A DNA stretch of 64,000 nt from a virus: the IMG/VR virus record IMGVR_UViG_3300047510_001751, positions 62,001-126,000 of that record; one strand, 5' to 3'. This document shows, piece after piece, positions 23,150 to 31,607 of this stretch. Positions within the stretch are counted from its first letter, which is position 1. Each line of letters opens with the position of its first letter. The notes beneath the pieces were generated by a model. The model worked only from the letters and a program-made list of their open reading frames with translations, did no database searches and was not told the DNA's origin. Both the position numbers and the translations under genes were made by a program.

Positions 23150-24609
23150 TTTAGGTTTACCTTGATAACTTCATATTTAAAATTTTCTTCTTGATAAATT
23201 TTAATTCTTTCTTGAAGGTGTCTTAAAGTATAATTTTGTCTTGTTTTAGTAGAGATATCATCAGCGATATCATAGAGTGTAGCTATTTCTTTGCCTTCTC
23301 CTTTTCTAAGAACTCTACCAATTGATTGTAGATTTCTAATACGAGATTTAGACGGAGAAGCAAATATAATGTTATGAAGACGTTTAATGTTAATACCAGT
23401 GCTAAACGTTCCATAGGAAGCAATAATAACGGCATTATCTTCTTTTTCGGCAATACTTCTTACTGCTTCTCGATCTTCAGTGTCGATAGAACCATGAACA
23501 AAAAATACTTTACGATTTTCACCAACTGTATTATTTATGAGTTCGTATAAAGGTTCACCATGCTTTTCCACATAGTTAAACAAAACTAATGTGTTGCCAT
23601 CAATGTCGTTTACGAGATTTTTAATAAGATTATTTCTTTTTTTATTAGTAACAATGTAATCCATCTCTTCATGATAGTCCTCAAAATATTGATACTCATG
23701 CTTACACAAAAGAATTTTAATACGAAGATTAGATAGATGTCCTTTTTTAATTAGATCATCTGTCTTAGTTACTCTTTCACAATGACCAAACAATCCTTCT
23801 AGAACCCACTTGTGAGTTTTGGTTCCGTCAAGTGTACCAGTAAATCCAAATCTGTACTTAGCATTATGAAGCTTTTCCATAATACCAGTAAGTGATTTAG
23901 ATTTAAACAGGTGTGCTTCGTCACCGATTACACAATCAATGTCATCAAAATATCTTTTAGGGAATTTGTAAATGGATTGCCATGTAGAAATGATAATAGG
24001 TTTGTCAGAATTCTTTTCTTGTCCCGAATAAATTTTGTGAATATGTTCATCGGCATTCCATCCATAATCAATGAAGTCCTTGACCATCTGTTCTACGAGA
24101 GAAGTAGTAGGAACGATGATTAAGATTTTCTTATCTGTGGCGTGATAATATCTCACCAAAGAATAGATCATCAAAGATTTACCTGATCCAGTAGGAGACA
24201 AGAATAAGCCACGATTATATTTGAGAGCAAGATAGACAGTGTAATACTGATAATCTCTGGCTTGAATGTTAGAAATTTTATCAACAAAAGTTTTTACTCC
24301 AGCAGGAGAAACCATCTCGTTGGTATCTGTTACTTCACCATACCAATCGTTCTTAACTGATTCTATAGAGTATCCTCTTTCCTTAGCCCACAGAAGAAAC
24401 TGCTGGTACAAACCAACATACATTTCCCCTGTGCCAGGAGAGTATAGACGAATAGTTCCATCCCAGTATCTAAATTTGGGATTTCTTTTTAGAAATTTTG
24501 CTTCTGGAACTTCAAAGGTAAAGTAGTCAGATAATTCTTGATGTACGTAAGGCTCTGCTTGAATTTGATAAAATACTTCGTTCTTTTTCTTAACAATAAT
24601 TCTTGTCAT
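23146..24609 (-). CDS. uvsW: Recombination DNA helicase UvsW
   Basis: Superfamily 2 helicase that unwinds branched DNA and R-loops, helping the switch from origin to recombination-dependent replication. The 487-residue product carries Walker A SPTGSGKSLMIY near residue 137. Motif II is DCVIGDEAHLFKS (DEAH) near 226, motif III GFTGTLDGT near 255, and motif VI QSIGRVLRKGEG near 430. The N-terminal 110 residues (VHQELSDYFTFEVPEAKF) form the substrate-recognition domain. It follows uvsY with a one-base overlap and overlaps the Sm-like gene by four bases. Confidence 0.96.
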   Translation of the reverse strand: MTRIIVKKKNEVFYQIQAEPYVHQELSDYFTFEVPEAKFLKRNPKFRYWDGTIRLYSPGTGEMYVGLYQQFLLWAKERGYSIESVKNDWYGEVTDTNEMVSPAGVKTFVDKISNIQARDYQYYTVYLALKYNRGLFLSPTGSGKSLMIYSLVRYYHATDKKILIIVPTTSLVEQMVKDFIDYGWNADEHIHKIYSGQEKNSDKPIIISTWQSIYKFPKRYFDDIDCVIGDEAHLFKSKSLTGIMEKLHNAKYRFGFTGTLDGTKTHKWVLEGLFGHCERVTKTDDLIKKGHLSNLRIKILLCKHEYQYFEDYHEEMDYIVTNKKRNNLIKNLVNDIDGNTLVLFNYVEKHGEPLYELINNTVGENRKVFFVHGSIDTEDREAVRSIAEKEDNAVIIASYGTFSTGINIKRLHNIIFASPSKSRIRNLQSIGRVLRKGEGKEIATLYDIADDISTKTRQNYTLRHLQERIKIYQEENFKYEVIKVNLK

Positions 24610-25085
24610 TAAGTAGTACCATTAATAAACTTTTCCCAGTCAATAGCCGATTTGATTTGAAATCCACGATTGGAAATCATTTTCATTACACTGTCCAGGA
24701 AATAAAGAGCCTGTTCAACGTATTTAATTTTTGCTTCTATGTTGATGATGTCCTCATCTGATTCCAGATAAGTCTTCATCTTCTCTGCTGTTTTAATACT
24801 TGAGCCGAAAGGTTTCTCGGCATACACTTTGGCGTCTGCTTCGCCAGAATAATATTCTCTTTTTTCTCTTACTACACGCCTAAGTTCAAACTCTAAAGAC
24901 GTTTTAACTTGGCTAAGATCTGTGTAGTAGTTTAAGTATTTATTGTGTTGAAAAGGGATCTCTAATGCTAACTTACCGAGATCTTCTGTATACTGTTTGT
25001 TTTTAAATTGGAAGTCAACTAAACTGTCTTCATTCCATTCTTCTTTAATACGATCAAATAATTTAACGATGTTCTCAAATTTCAT
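24609..25085 (-). CDS. uvsY: Recombination mediator UvsY
   Basis: Mediator that loads UvsX onto gp32-covered single-stranded DNA. The 158-residue product is a little longer than T4 UvsY. It keeps the recognisable features: a first helix with hydrophobic residues, EFELRRVVREKREYYSGEAD (the K-x-x-YYSG-x-x-D pattern), then YLESDEDIINIEAKIKYVEQ and the C-terminal MISNRGFQIKSAIDWEKF. It is encoded directly before uvsW, the same neighbourhood as in T4, which supports the call. Its ATG overlaps the stop of the gp19-like gene upstream by four bases, so it may be read on a late transcript started at 25617-25624. Confidence 0.88.
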   Translation of the reverse strand: MKFENIVKLFDRIKEEWNEDSLVDFQFKNKQYTEDLGKLALEIPFQHNKYLNYYTDLSQVKTSLEFELRRVVREKREYYSGEADAKVYAEKPFGSSIKTAEKMKTYLESDEDIINIEAKIKYVEQALYFLDSVMKMISNRGFQIKSAIDWEKFINGTT

Positions 25086-25594
25086 AGTAATTTAAAGTTT
25101 TTATCACGAAGAGTAAAATTAGTATACTTAAATGTTACCTGTGCTGTAAAATATTCAATGTCATCTACTGTGGCATCAAAGTCAATTGGCGTTAAACTAA
25201 TTGGAAATAGATTTTCAAAGTCAACAAAAAATGCCGAATTAAAGTTGGAAGTTACTACCATTAGTTGACCTTTGGAGTATTCAACTTGATCTGCCGAATG
25301 TTGATCAGCTCCTCCGTTTTTACGAATCCATTGTAATATTGAATTGTAATTAATTAAATTTTCATCAATAATAAAGCTAAGTGAAAAATCATCATACGAA
25401 ATTCCTCCACCTGGAGCGATAGGAAAATTCCTAAATCGTGTCGGAACTTCTGTAAACGGCATGTTTACCCCAGGTAGATTTGCTCTTTGGCAGAAAAAAT
25501 CAACCCCTTCAAATAATTCTAATTTCATTTTAAAACCAATAGGAGCAAGAAAGTTCCTATTCCTAGGTTGCTCCTTATACCATTCAGCAGTCAT
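25082..25594 (-). CDS. gp19-like tail protein, possible tail-tube initiator (gp54-like)
   Basis: A 170-residue structural protein that resembles the tail-tube protein gp19 encoded at 30939-31574. The shared pattern is CQRANLPGVNM here and CKSAALPASNLG in gp19, each followed by EVPxRxRxxxIA, then a D-x-x-S/T-x-x-F-I/F-x-x-D-x-x segment and WI/WL helix. T4 gp54, the baseplate protein on which the tube starts, has the same fold, so a gp54-like role is plausible. It begins MTAEWYKEQPRNRNFLAPIG and has a late promoter 23 bases upstream. The exact role (tube tip, baseplate or completion) is inferred. Confidence 0.8.
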   Translation of the reverse strand: MTAEWYKEQPRNRNFLAPIGFKMKLELFEGVDFFCQRANLPGVNMPFTEVPTRFRNFPIAPGGGISYDDFSLSFIIDENLINYNSILQWIRKNGGADQHSADQVEYSKGQLMVVTSNFNSAFFVDFENLFPISLTPIDFDATVDDIEYFTAQVTFKYTNFTLRDKNFKLL

Positions 25595-25616
25595 GTCAAC
25601 TTCCCAAGCTAGTAAC

Positions 25617-25624
25617 TATTTATT
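25617..25624 (-). promoter_or_regulatory. Late promoter before the gp19-like gene
   Basis: Minus-strand AATAAATA, 23 bases before the ATG at 25594, just after the gp23 terminator. It could also carry uvsY and uvsW into the late phase. Confidence 0.6.
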
Positions 25625-25628
25625 TCCA

Positions 25629-25655
25629 TAAAAAAAAGAGCCCCCGAAGGGACTC
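25629..25655 (-). terminator. Terminator after gp23
   Basis: Minus-strand GAGTCCC-TTCG-GGGGCTC, a 7-bp stem with one G-T pair and a stable TTCG loop, followed by eight T. A strong intrinsic terminator 20 bases after the major capsid gene. Confidence 0.93.
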
Positions 25656-25675
25656 TTGAGATCTTGGAGTATGAC

Positions 25676-27115
25676 TCACATGAGGTTCTTGATACGAACT
25701 CTTCTGTAGTACATGTTCTTGGAAGCGGTGAGAGCTTCAGCATCGGGAACAGGTACACCATCGCCATCAACACCGTTGAATACGAATGGGTTAGCAACCA
25801 TACCGTAACGGGTCTTGAAGCCGATCTTAGGCTGGAAGGTGTTAGGATCAATCGAACGTAGCATCTGGAGAGGTACGTATGGGCAATAGAAGAGACCAGC
25901 ATCGTAAGGATTGGTGCCCTTATAACCCATGACGTAGTAGTGATCGTTTGAAAGGTTAGCTGAATAAGGATCAACGAAGACCTTGATACGACCGTTGATG
26001 GTGCCAACCATGAGGTTGCCAGTGTCATCAACCTGACCGATGGAAGGACCACCAGCACCGTTTAGACCAGAAGTGTAATCAAGTACACCAGCCATTGCTA
26101 GAGCCGAAGCTACGTCAGCAGAGCAGATGACGAAGTTACCCTTGCCTCTACGAGTTTCCTGAGCGATAGCATTAGCATCACGCTCAACTTGGAATAGAAG
26201 ACCCTTGAACTTCTCAACAGACCAACGACCATTTGAATCAACGTCGAGGTCAAATACACCAGCGGTAGCAACGTTGTTCTGAGCACCAGGCTTAGCGATG
26301 GTGTATACAGTACGAACAACTTCACGGTTGATTTCAGCAAGGATCTCCGAGCTGAGGATGTTGGCAAGTTCTTGCTCAGCGTCAAGACCGTGAACAGCCT
26401 TAAGATCCTGAGCTAGCTCTAGAGTGTACTCCGAACGTAGGGCTCTGGTTCTGGCGGTTACAGCAGTCTTCTCGATGCTGAAGCTCATTTCGTTGAATAG
26501 GGTCGAACCTGATCCAAGAACTTCAGCAGTCTCACGAGCAATAGGACGTACACCACGCTCATAAGTGCCAGCACCCGAACCGTCATCGTTAAGAAGACCA
26601 GGGTTGGCTTCGGTGTATGAAGGATCGTTAGCAACGCCAAGGGGAACAGCTGGATCGTTGTAAGCAGCAGGACCCTGAGTGTTGGCTGAGAAGTTTACAT
26701 CAGGCTCGTTGAAGAGAGCTTCACGACCCTTACGTAGACCAGCAGCACCGTTGTGCTGATAGTGAGCCTTCATAGCGAAGATAAGTCCAGTAGGACCGCT
26801 CATTGGCTGAACGCCACAGATGTCATATGCCATTAGGTTAGGCATGGCACGACGGACTAGGCTGATCATGATAGGATCGAAACCAGCTAGACCACCAGTT
26901 TTGGTGTCAAGACCTGAACCTGAAAGGGCGTTACCACCAATAGCACCAACAGTGTTAGGACCTTCGGTGAGCATTCTGTCCTCACGGAGAGCACGCTCTT
27001 GGTTTTCTAGGATTACAGCGGTTACAGCCTGCTTGTGACGATCTGTGATGGATGGAGCATCAGGAGCGTTGAGAACAGGTGCCCACTTTTCTGTAAGATG
27101 GGAAGCGTTGAACAT
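25676..27115 (-). CDS. 23: Major capsid protein gp23
   Basis: Main hexameric subunit of the head shell. The 479-residue product fits the T4-like HK97-fold capsid family. A maturation site for prohead protease gp21 is visible as MLTE followed by GPNT (cut after Glu 51), which would remove the first 51 residues. The body has LAGFDPIMISLVRRAMPNLM, MSGPTGLIFAMKAHY and FVICSADVASALAMAGVLDY, well conserved among T4-like capsids, and near the end YKGTNPYDAGLFYCPYVPLQ. A late promoter lies 37 bases upstream (27152-27159) and a strong terminator follows, as expected for the most abundant virion protein. Confidence 0.97.
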   Translation of the reverse strand: MFNASHLTEKWAPVLNAPDAPSITDRHKQAVTAVILENQERALREDRMLTEGPNTVGAIGGNALSGSGLDTKTGGLAGFDPIMISLVRRAMPNLMAYDICGVQPMSGPTGLIFAMKAHYQHNGAAGLRKGREALFNEPDVNFSANTQGPAAYNDPAVPLGVANDPSYTEANPGLLNDDGSGAGTYERGVRPIARETAEVLGSGSTLFNEMSFSIEKTAVTARTRALRSEYTLELAQDLKAVHGLDAEQELANILSSEILAEINREVVRTVYTIAKPGAQNNVATAGVFDLDVDSNGRWSVEKFKGLLFQVERDANAIAQETRRGKGNFVICSADVASALAMAGVLDYTSGLNGAGGPSIGQVDDTGNLMVGTINGRIKVFVDPYSANLSNDHYYVMGYKGTNPYDAGLFYCPYVPLQMLRSIDPNTFQPKIGFKTRYGMVANPFVFNGVDGDGVPVPDAEALTASKNMYYRRVRIKNLM

Positions 27116-27151
27116 TTTTACCTCTTAAAACGTATTGTTGTCGTTTGATAA

Positions 27152-27159
27152 TATTTATG
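27152..27159 (-). promoter_or_regulatory. Late promoter for gp23
   Basis: Minus-strand CATAAATA, 37 bases before the gp23 ATG, in the short gap after the scaffold gene gp22. Confidence 0.8.
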
Positions 27160-27166
27160 ATTTAAA

Positions 27167-28321
27167 TTATTTCCAGCGTGAGAGAGCATGAACGTAAGCA
27201 GCCATTGCTGGCGATACATCCTCGCTTAGTGCTACTGGGGTGTCATCACTTACTTCAGCTTTAGAAACTGATTCTGGGAAGTATGATTTACGGAGAGTTT
27301 TTACAGATTCTGTAAATTGCTCTACACTTTCATATCTAACACCTTCAGATAATGAAGCAAGTTTTTCTTTTTGAGTATCGGCAAGTCCTTCCGAAACTTG
27401 GTTTAAGATTACGACTTTGCTTGACTCAGCAAGACGATTATTAAGATCCACATTACGCTCAATTTGTTCGTTGAGGCGCTCTTCCATCTCACGAAGTTCG
27501 TCAGCCATTTCGTCAACAACACTGGTCTTATCCTCGGGGATAGAAATCCAATGTTCTTTACAAAGATTCATGAAACCAGCAATGAAATCTTCAGTGATTT
27601 CATTACGGATGCCACGATCAATAGCGACTTGATTTTCTTCAATCCATTGACCGATACCATACTTGACAGTACCGAGAACTTCTTCAGAGAGTTCTTCTTT
27701 GATAGCTTCTACTTGCTCAACAAGCTTGGCTTCAAACTGTTCTTCAAGTTTGGTATACTCTTCTTGAAGCTTAGCCTTAACAGCAGCTTCAAAAATTGTT
27801 TTTGCTTTTGTTTTGTAATCTTCTGTTAACTCTTCGCCTTCGGTCAAAGCGGCGACATCAGAAGAAAGGTCAAGCTCTTCAAAAGAAGGCTTGATTGGAT
27901 AAGTTACGTTAGGACCAGTTGTAGTTCCATAGGCAACTTGTGTGCCCACTGTAGGAGTAGCAGCCATATCACCAGGACTCTTTTGATGAGCCTGCTGAGC
28001 GTCACCCGAAATTTGAGAAATAGGAGCCGCTGCTTTAGCACCAGGATTCTCTTCGCCATCATCATCGTGTGGATGTGGAAGAGTGGCAGTACCACCAAGA
28101 TCAGTAGCAGGCTTTTGACCAATAGCTACTGATGGTGGAACTGAAGGCTGTGGATCTTTTCCACCAGCTCCTGATGTTTGAGCATCTGAAATTTGAGTGG
28201 GCTCTTTACCTGTAGCAGGAATTACCGAAGCAGAAACTGTAGGCATTGGATCACCAGCTTCGAGAACAAGATTCTGTCCTTTTACAAGCTCCTCAAACTT
28301 TTCGTTTAACATATCTGACAT
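27167..28321 (-). CDS. 22: Prohead core scaffold gp22
   Basis: Scaffolding protein that forms the prohead core and is degraded by gp21 during maturation. The 384-residue product has a low-complexity Pro/Gly/Ala-rich N-terminal part (TQISDAQTSGAGGKDPQPSV). From about residue 150, long charged helices suited to a coiled coil follow (EEYTKLEEQFEAKLVEQVEA and DEMADELREMEERLNEQIER). Its place between gp21 and gp23 is diagnostic. A late promoter lies 38 bases upstream. The end, MAAYVHALSRWK, is conserved in this family. Confidence 0.93.
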   Translation of the reverse strand: MSDMLNEKFEELVKGQNLVLEAGDPMPTVSASVIPATGKEPTQISDAQTSGAGGKDPQPSVPPSVAIGQKPATDLGGTATLPHPHDDDGEENPGAKAAAPISQISGDAQQAHQKSPGDMAATPTVGTQVAYGTTTGPNVTYPIKPSFEELDLSSDVAALTEGEELTEDYKTKAKTIFEAAVKAKLQEEYTKLEEQFEAKLVEQVEAIKEELSEEVLGTVKYGIGQWIEENQVAIDRGIRNEITEDFIAGFMNLCKEHWISIPEDKTSVVDEMADELREMEERLNEQIERNVDLNNRLAESSKVVILNQVSEGLADTQKEKLASLSEGVRYESVEQFTESVKTLRKSYFPESVSKAEVSDDTPVALSEDVSPAMAAYVHALSRWK

Positions 28322-28358
28322 TTGAGTTTCCTCGTACTTCTAACAATTATTCTAAGAT

Positions 28359-28366
28359 TATTTATG
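28359..28366 (-). promoter_or_regulatory. Late promoter for gp22
   Basis: Minus-strand CATAAATA, 38 bases before the gp22 ATG and just after gp21. Confidence 0.78.
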
Positions 28367-28369
28367 AAA

Positions 28370-29014
28370 TTACAGATTTGAAAGGAAATTCTCAAATGCT
28401 TTGAGCTTCCTTTCTTCCAGATTTTTCCTAGTTGATTCGGAAATATATCTGTGATATTTAGCAATTTGCTGTTCACGGAGAATTCCGTTTTCCCAAATCC
28501 ACTCTTTACCTTCCATGATTCCGTTAACAAAAGCATCGGGAGCTGATGGATCTGCTACGATATCGGCAGCGGTTGCCAACATAAAATCATCACGAACATA
28601 ATTGGCACCATTACGCTCTTCAAGTGAACCCATACCTCTAGAAGATACGCCGAGTTTTACACCTTCATCTAAAAGTGACTTAGCAATTTTACCCATAGGA
28701 GTATCAAGAATTCTAGCCTTTCCGTAGAAGTTAGCACCTTCCGCACGAAGTTCAACAATTCTGTGAGACACCCTATCAAGGTTTACAGTAGGACCATCGG
28801 GATGACCAAGTTCGCCTAGAGCACGACCAGATTGTACATACTGTTCGTTGTATCTTTGAACTTCTCTGTTCAAAACATTGAAAGGATATACTCTACCATT
28901 TCTATTTTTGATTTCGGATTGTAAAAAAATACCTTCAATGTAAAGGTTTTTTTTGCCTTCTGTTTCTTCTATGAGGACGCTAATCTCCTCAATATTTTCT
29001 GTGATGAGTTTCAT
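28370..29014 (-). CDS. 21: Prohead protease gp21
   Basis: Serine protease that cleaves head proteins after (I/L)xE during maturation. The 214-residue length is close to T4 gp21. The catalytic His is likely in LGELGHPDGPT near residue 65, and the catalytic Ser in KLGVSSRGMGS near residue 125, both strongly conserved in phage prohead proteases of this fold. The C-terminal ARG-rich end (RKNLEERKLKAFENFLSNL) is helical. The ATG overlaps the stop of the small gene upstream by four bases. Candidate substrates in the window include gp23 (MLTE/G) and the charged protein at 3666-4739. Confidence 0.95.
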   Translation of the reverse strand: MKLITENIEEISVLIEETEGKKNLYIEGIFLQSEIKNRNGRVYPFNVLNREVQRYNEQYVQSGRALGELGHPDGPTVNLDRVSHRIVELRAEGANFYGKARILDTPMGKIAKSLLDEGVKLGVSSRGMGSLEERNGANYVRDDFMLATAADIVADPSAPDAFVNGIMEGKEWIWENGILREQQIAKYHRYISESTRKNLEERKLKAFENFLSNL

Positions 29015-29187
29015 TCTTCTGTTTCTAGTGGTTCTACTGGTTCATCAAAATATGTGGAAGCAACAGATTTTTTGTACATACCAAGAGCTTCCCCAGCGGT
29101 TGATTTCATGACATCTTTAATCATGTCAAGAGCATCTGCTTTTTGCTTTCCAGCAATAGCATTGACAATATCCAAAGTGTTAGACAT
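29011..29187 (-). CDS. Small prohead core protein (gp67/68 position)
   Basis: A 58-residue gene that sits between portal gp20 and protease gp21, the position of the small core proteins gp67 and gp68 in T4. The sequence MSNTLDIVNAIAGKQKADAL, followed by MIKDVMKSTAGEALG and an acidic tail EPVEPLETEE, forms amphipathic helices suited to a core protein. Resemblance to T4 gp67 is by position and charge rather than by sequence. Late promoter candidate GCTAAATA (29214-29221) precedes it. The ATGA overlap with gp21 supports coupling. Confidence 0.7.
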   Translation of the reverse strand: MSNTLDIVNAIAGKQKADALDMIKDVMKSTAGEALGMYKKSVASTYFDEPVEPLETEE

Positions 29188-29212
29188 AGTAATATAATTT
29201 TAACTTATAATT

Positions 29213-30901
29213 TTATTTAGCAGAACCTTTATTTGATGAAGCTTTTGGAGCTGGTTTTGGTTTTGCTTTTTCTAAATCAATCTTTCGTTGGGTTTCAGCA
29301 TCCGCTTCAGCATTAGAAATTTCTGGGGCATAAGCGTCATTTTCTAATGATTTTTGAGTAAGAATATTTGTATCAACTGGATTTAAAGCAAGACCAGAAT
29401 CAATATCTTTTTTCATCTGCTTATCCATTTCCTTGTATTCTTTCTCTGTCTGCATCAGAACTTGCTTACGAATAAACTCAGAAGAAATGTACTTACCAAC
29501 AAATGGATCCATCTGTGTGACAAGACCAATACGTTCCTTCATTAATTCCATTTGCTTGAGTTCATTGAAATGATTATCAAACAGGAAGTCATACTGAATA
29601 TGCTCTTCCATATCATCCCAATCTTCTGGAGCAATAATGCCCTTGAGAATGAGTTGAGTCTTAAGCATATCACTGAAGATTTCACTAAATCTTTTACGAA
29701 GACGACCAATAAACTTAGCAAACTTAAGTTCGTCTCTAAGAATTTCAGTTGTTTTTCCGAGATTAAATGCCTTGTTATCGTCTGTTAAACGAGACGGTGG
29801 CAGGTTAAGCGAGTTGTATAGTTTCTTTTTAAAATATTCAACGTCCTTAAGTTCACCAAGATTCTGACCACCAGGAAGTGTAGTGATCTCAGTTCCTCTA
29901 CCACCTTCACGGCGAGGGAGCCAGAAATCTTCCAGCATAGACATATGCTTTTTATCATCACGAATTTCGCCAGTGGCTGAATCGTATACAAGTTTGTTAC
30001 GATAGCGAGCCATAACATCACGAAGATATTGCTCGGCTTTTACTTTAGGAAGATTGCCTACATCAATGTAGAAAATTCTACGCTCTGGAGCACGAGACAA
30101 TCTGTAGATAACCAACGAATCCTCAATCATTCTAAGCTGATTAAGAGCTTTGATTGATTTGTGGAGGAAACTAATTGTCATCTTTTTGTTTGGATCTTTC
30201 AATCCAGAATCACATGAAGCTACTGAATCAACTGAAATTCTAATACCCTGATTGTTTGAGTAATCAAAAGCTCCCGCTGTATTAGGAACACCAGCTGGAG
30301 TAAATCCTCTTGGGTTATAAATGTAATACTCGATATATTCACCCCAGTCAAACTCTAAAGCAGAACCTTTCTCCTTCATCTTTTCTGCTTCAGTTCGCTG
30401 AATCTTGTGACGAACTTTTTTAATCTTCAGTGGGTCAATATATCTAAGTTCTAAAATACCTTTTTTGGGGTTGTCAAGATCTACTACTTTATGATAGTAT
30501 AGTCTACCGTCAATATACCAATTACGAATAATCTGATGGCAATGCTTATCAAATTGTAGTAATCTTAAAATATGGTTAAACTCGTTTCTGATTTTATTTT
30601 TGATGTTTGTTCCTATGTCTAGGTTAGACAATTCAATTTCTACTGGAGCATCATCAGCATCAGAAACTACAAACTCGTTAATAATTTCGTCGATAGCTGA
30701 GTCACATTCTGGGTGAAGTGACATACTACGATATCTTTGAATCAATTCATATTCATTTCGGGAGGCACCTTCTACATCTACATACGTGCCAAAATAGCCA
30801 CCTGCTACGGTGGCTACGTTATCATCTTGGTTGGGCGGAATTGGGGATTGCCCCTGAAGTTCCGCCCTCTTGTTGATTTTAAATCCAAACAGTTGACTCA
30901 T
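29213..30901 (-). CDS. 20: Portal vertex protein gp20
   Basis: Dodecameric portal through which DNA enters the head and to which the tail joins. The 562-residue product has the conserved T4-like portal stretch ELIQRYRSMSLHPECDSAID, YIDGRLYYHKVVD, SFLHKSIKALNQLRMIEDSL and YRLSRAPERRIFYIDVGNLP. A later segment, NLPPSRLTDDNKAFNLGKTTEI, is also diagnostic. The C-terminus is a Lys/Pro/Ala-rich tail (KAKPKPAPKASSNKGSAK). Late promoter AATAAATA lies 26 bases upstream. The portal gene is the usual marker gene of cyanomyoviruses. Confidence 0.97.
   Translation of the reverse strand: MSQLFGFKINKRAELQGQSPIPPNQDDNVATVAGGYFGTYVDVEGASRNEYELIQRYRSMSLHPECDSAIDEIINEFVVSDADDAPVEIELSNLDIGTNIKNKIRNEFNHILRLLQFDKHCHQIIRNWYIDGRLYYHKVVDLDNPKKGILELRYIDPLKIKKVRHKIQRTEAEKMKEKGSALEFDWGEYIEYYIYNPRGFTPAGVPNTAGAFDYSNNQGIRISVDSVASCDSGLKDPNKKMTISFLHKSIKALNQLRMIEDSLVIYRLSRAPERRIFYIDVGNLPKVKAEQYLRDVMARYRNKLVYDSATGEIRDDKKHMSMLEDFWLPRREGGRGTEITTLPGGQNLGELKDVEYFKKKLYNSLNLPPSRLTDDNKAFNLGKTTEILRDELKFAKFIGRLRKRFSEIFSDMLKTQLILKGIIAPEDWDDMEEHIQYDFLFDNHFNELKQMELMKERIGLVTQMDPFVGKYISSEFIRKQVLMQTEKEYKEMDKQMKKDIDSGLALNPVDTNILTQKSLENDAYAPEISNAEADAETQRKIDLEKAKPKPAPKASSNKGSAK
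29214..29221 (-). promoter_or_regulatory. Variant late promoter before the small core gene
   Basis: Minus-strand GCTAAATA at the end of gp20, 27 bases before the ATG at 29187. It differs from NATAAATA in the second base, as do the boxes at 35741, 40019 and 42749. Confidence 0.4.
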
Positions 30902-30926
30902 ATTAAATTAAATAGATTCGATGATC

Positions 30927-30934
30927 TATTTATT
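30927..30934 (-). promoter_or_regulatory. Late promoter for gp20
   Basis: Minus-strand AATAAATA in the gap between gp19 and gp20, 26 bases before the gp20 ATG. Confidence 0.7.
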
Positions 30935-30938
30935 TAAT

Positions 30939-31574
30939 TCACTTATTGACAAGTTTGGTTACGCCAGCAATGCCAGTAGCAGCAGCATCAGTAATAGATG
31001 TAGCTGTTGGAGTTTCAACAGTCCAGTATGAATATTGGAACTCTACGGAGAACTCAGAAATCTGATCATTGCTATCATAACCAAGATCAATTTGAGATAC
31101 GTTGGTTGGGAAAGCGTGATGTAAAGTATACTCTCTAAGGATAGTACCTTTTTCGGTAGAATTCTTTTCAAGTTGCTTCACTCTAACTGCTGCTGCCATA
31201 TAACCGTCAGAATTATTTGGTCTGAACTTAGGAGCATTATTGCCATTATGTGTGTTCATTGATTCCAACCATTGCTCAAAATAAGCACGGATTGCCATGT
31301 CCTTATCATTGAAGAATGTTGGGGACCAAGTATCAAATGTTCTGTCGCCAGCAATTTTAACTGTTCTTCCTCTAAAAGGAACTTCAATAACACCTAAGTT
31401 AGAAGCAGGAAGTGCTGCTGATTTACAGAGAAGATCTACCAAATTTTTATCTTCTCCAGTAGCACCTGGATTACCTGTTCCTAAATCACTTGGCCATACG
31501 ATATCGATGGCGAACATGTTAGGCTTAGTGCCTTGTCCAATTCTTTGAATAAAATCGTTAATTTTTGTTGCCAT
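30939..31574 (-). CDS. 19: Tail tube protein gp19
   Basis: Subunit of the inner tail tube. The 211-residue product shows the family pattern: NDFIQRIGQGTKPNMFAIDI, CKSAALPASNLGVIEVPFRG, RTVKIAGDRTFDTWSPTFFN, and a C-terminal TLHHAFPTNVSQIDLGYDSN followed by EFSVEFQYSYW. It lies between the sheath (gp18) and portal (gp20), as in T4. A related but shorter protein is encoded at 25082-25594. No late promoter is seen directly upstream, so it is probably read from the sheath promoter at 33825-33832. Confidence 0.96.
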   Translation of the reverse strand: MATKINDFIQRIGQGTKPNMFAIDIVWPSDLGTGNPGATGEDKNLVDLLCKSAALPASNLGVIEVPFRGRTVKIAGDRTFDTWSPTFFNDKDMAIRAYFEQWLESMNTHNGNNAPKFRPNNSDGYMAAAVRVKQLEKNSTEKGTILREYTLHHAFPTNVSQIDLGYDSNDQISEFSVEFQYSYWTVETPTATSITDAAATGIAGVTKLVNK

Positions 31575-31607
31575 TGTTTTTTACCTCGTTGTTTTGTTTG
31601 TGATTAA

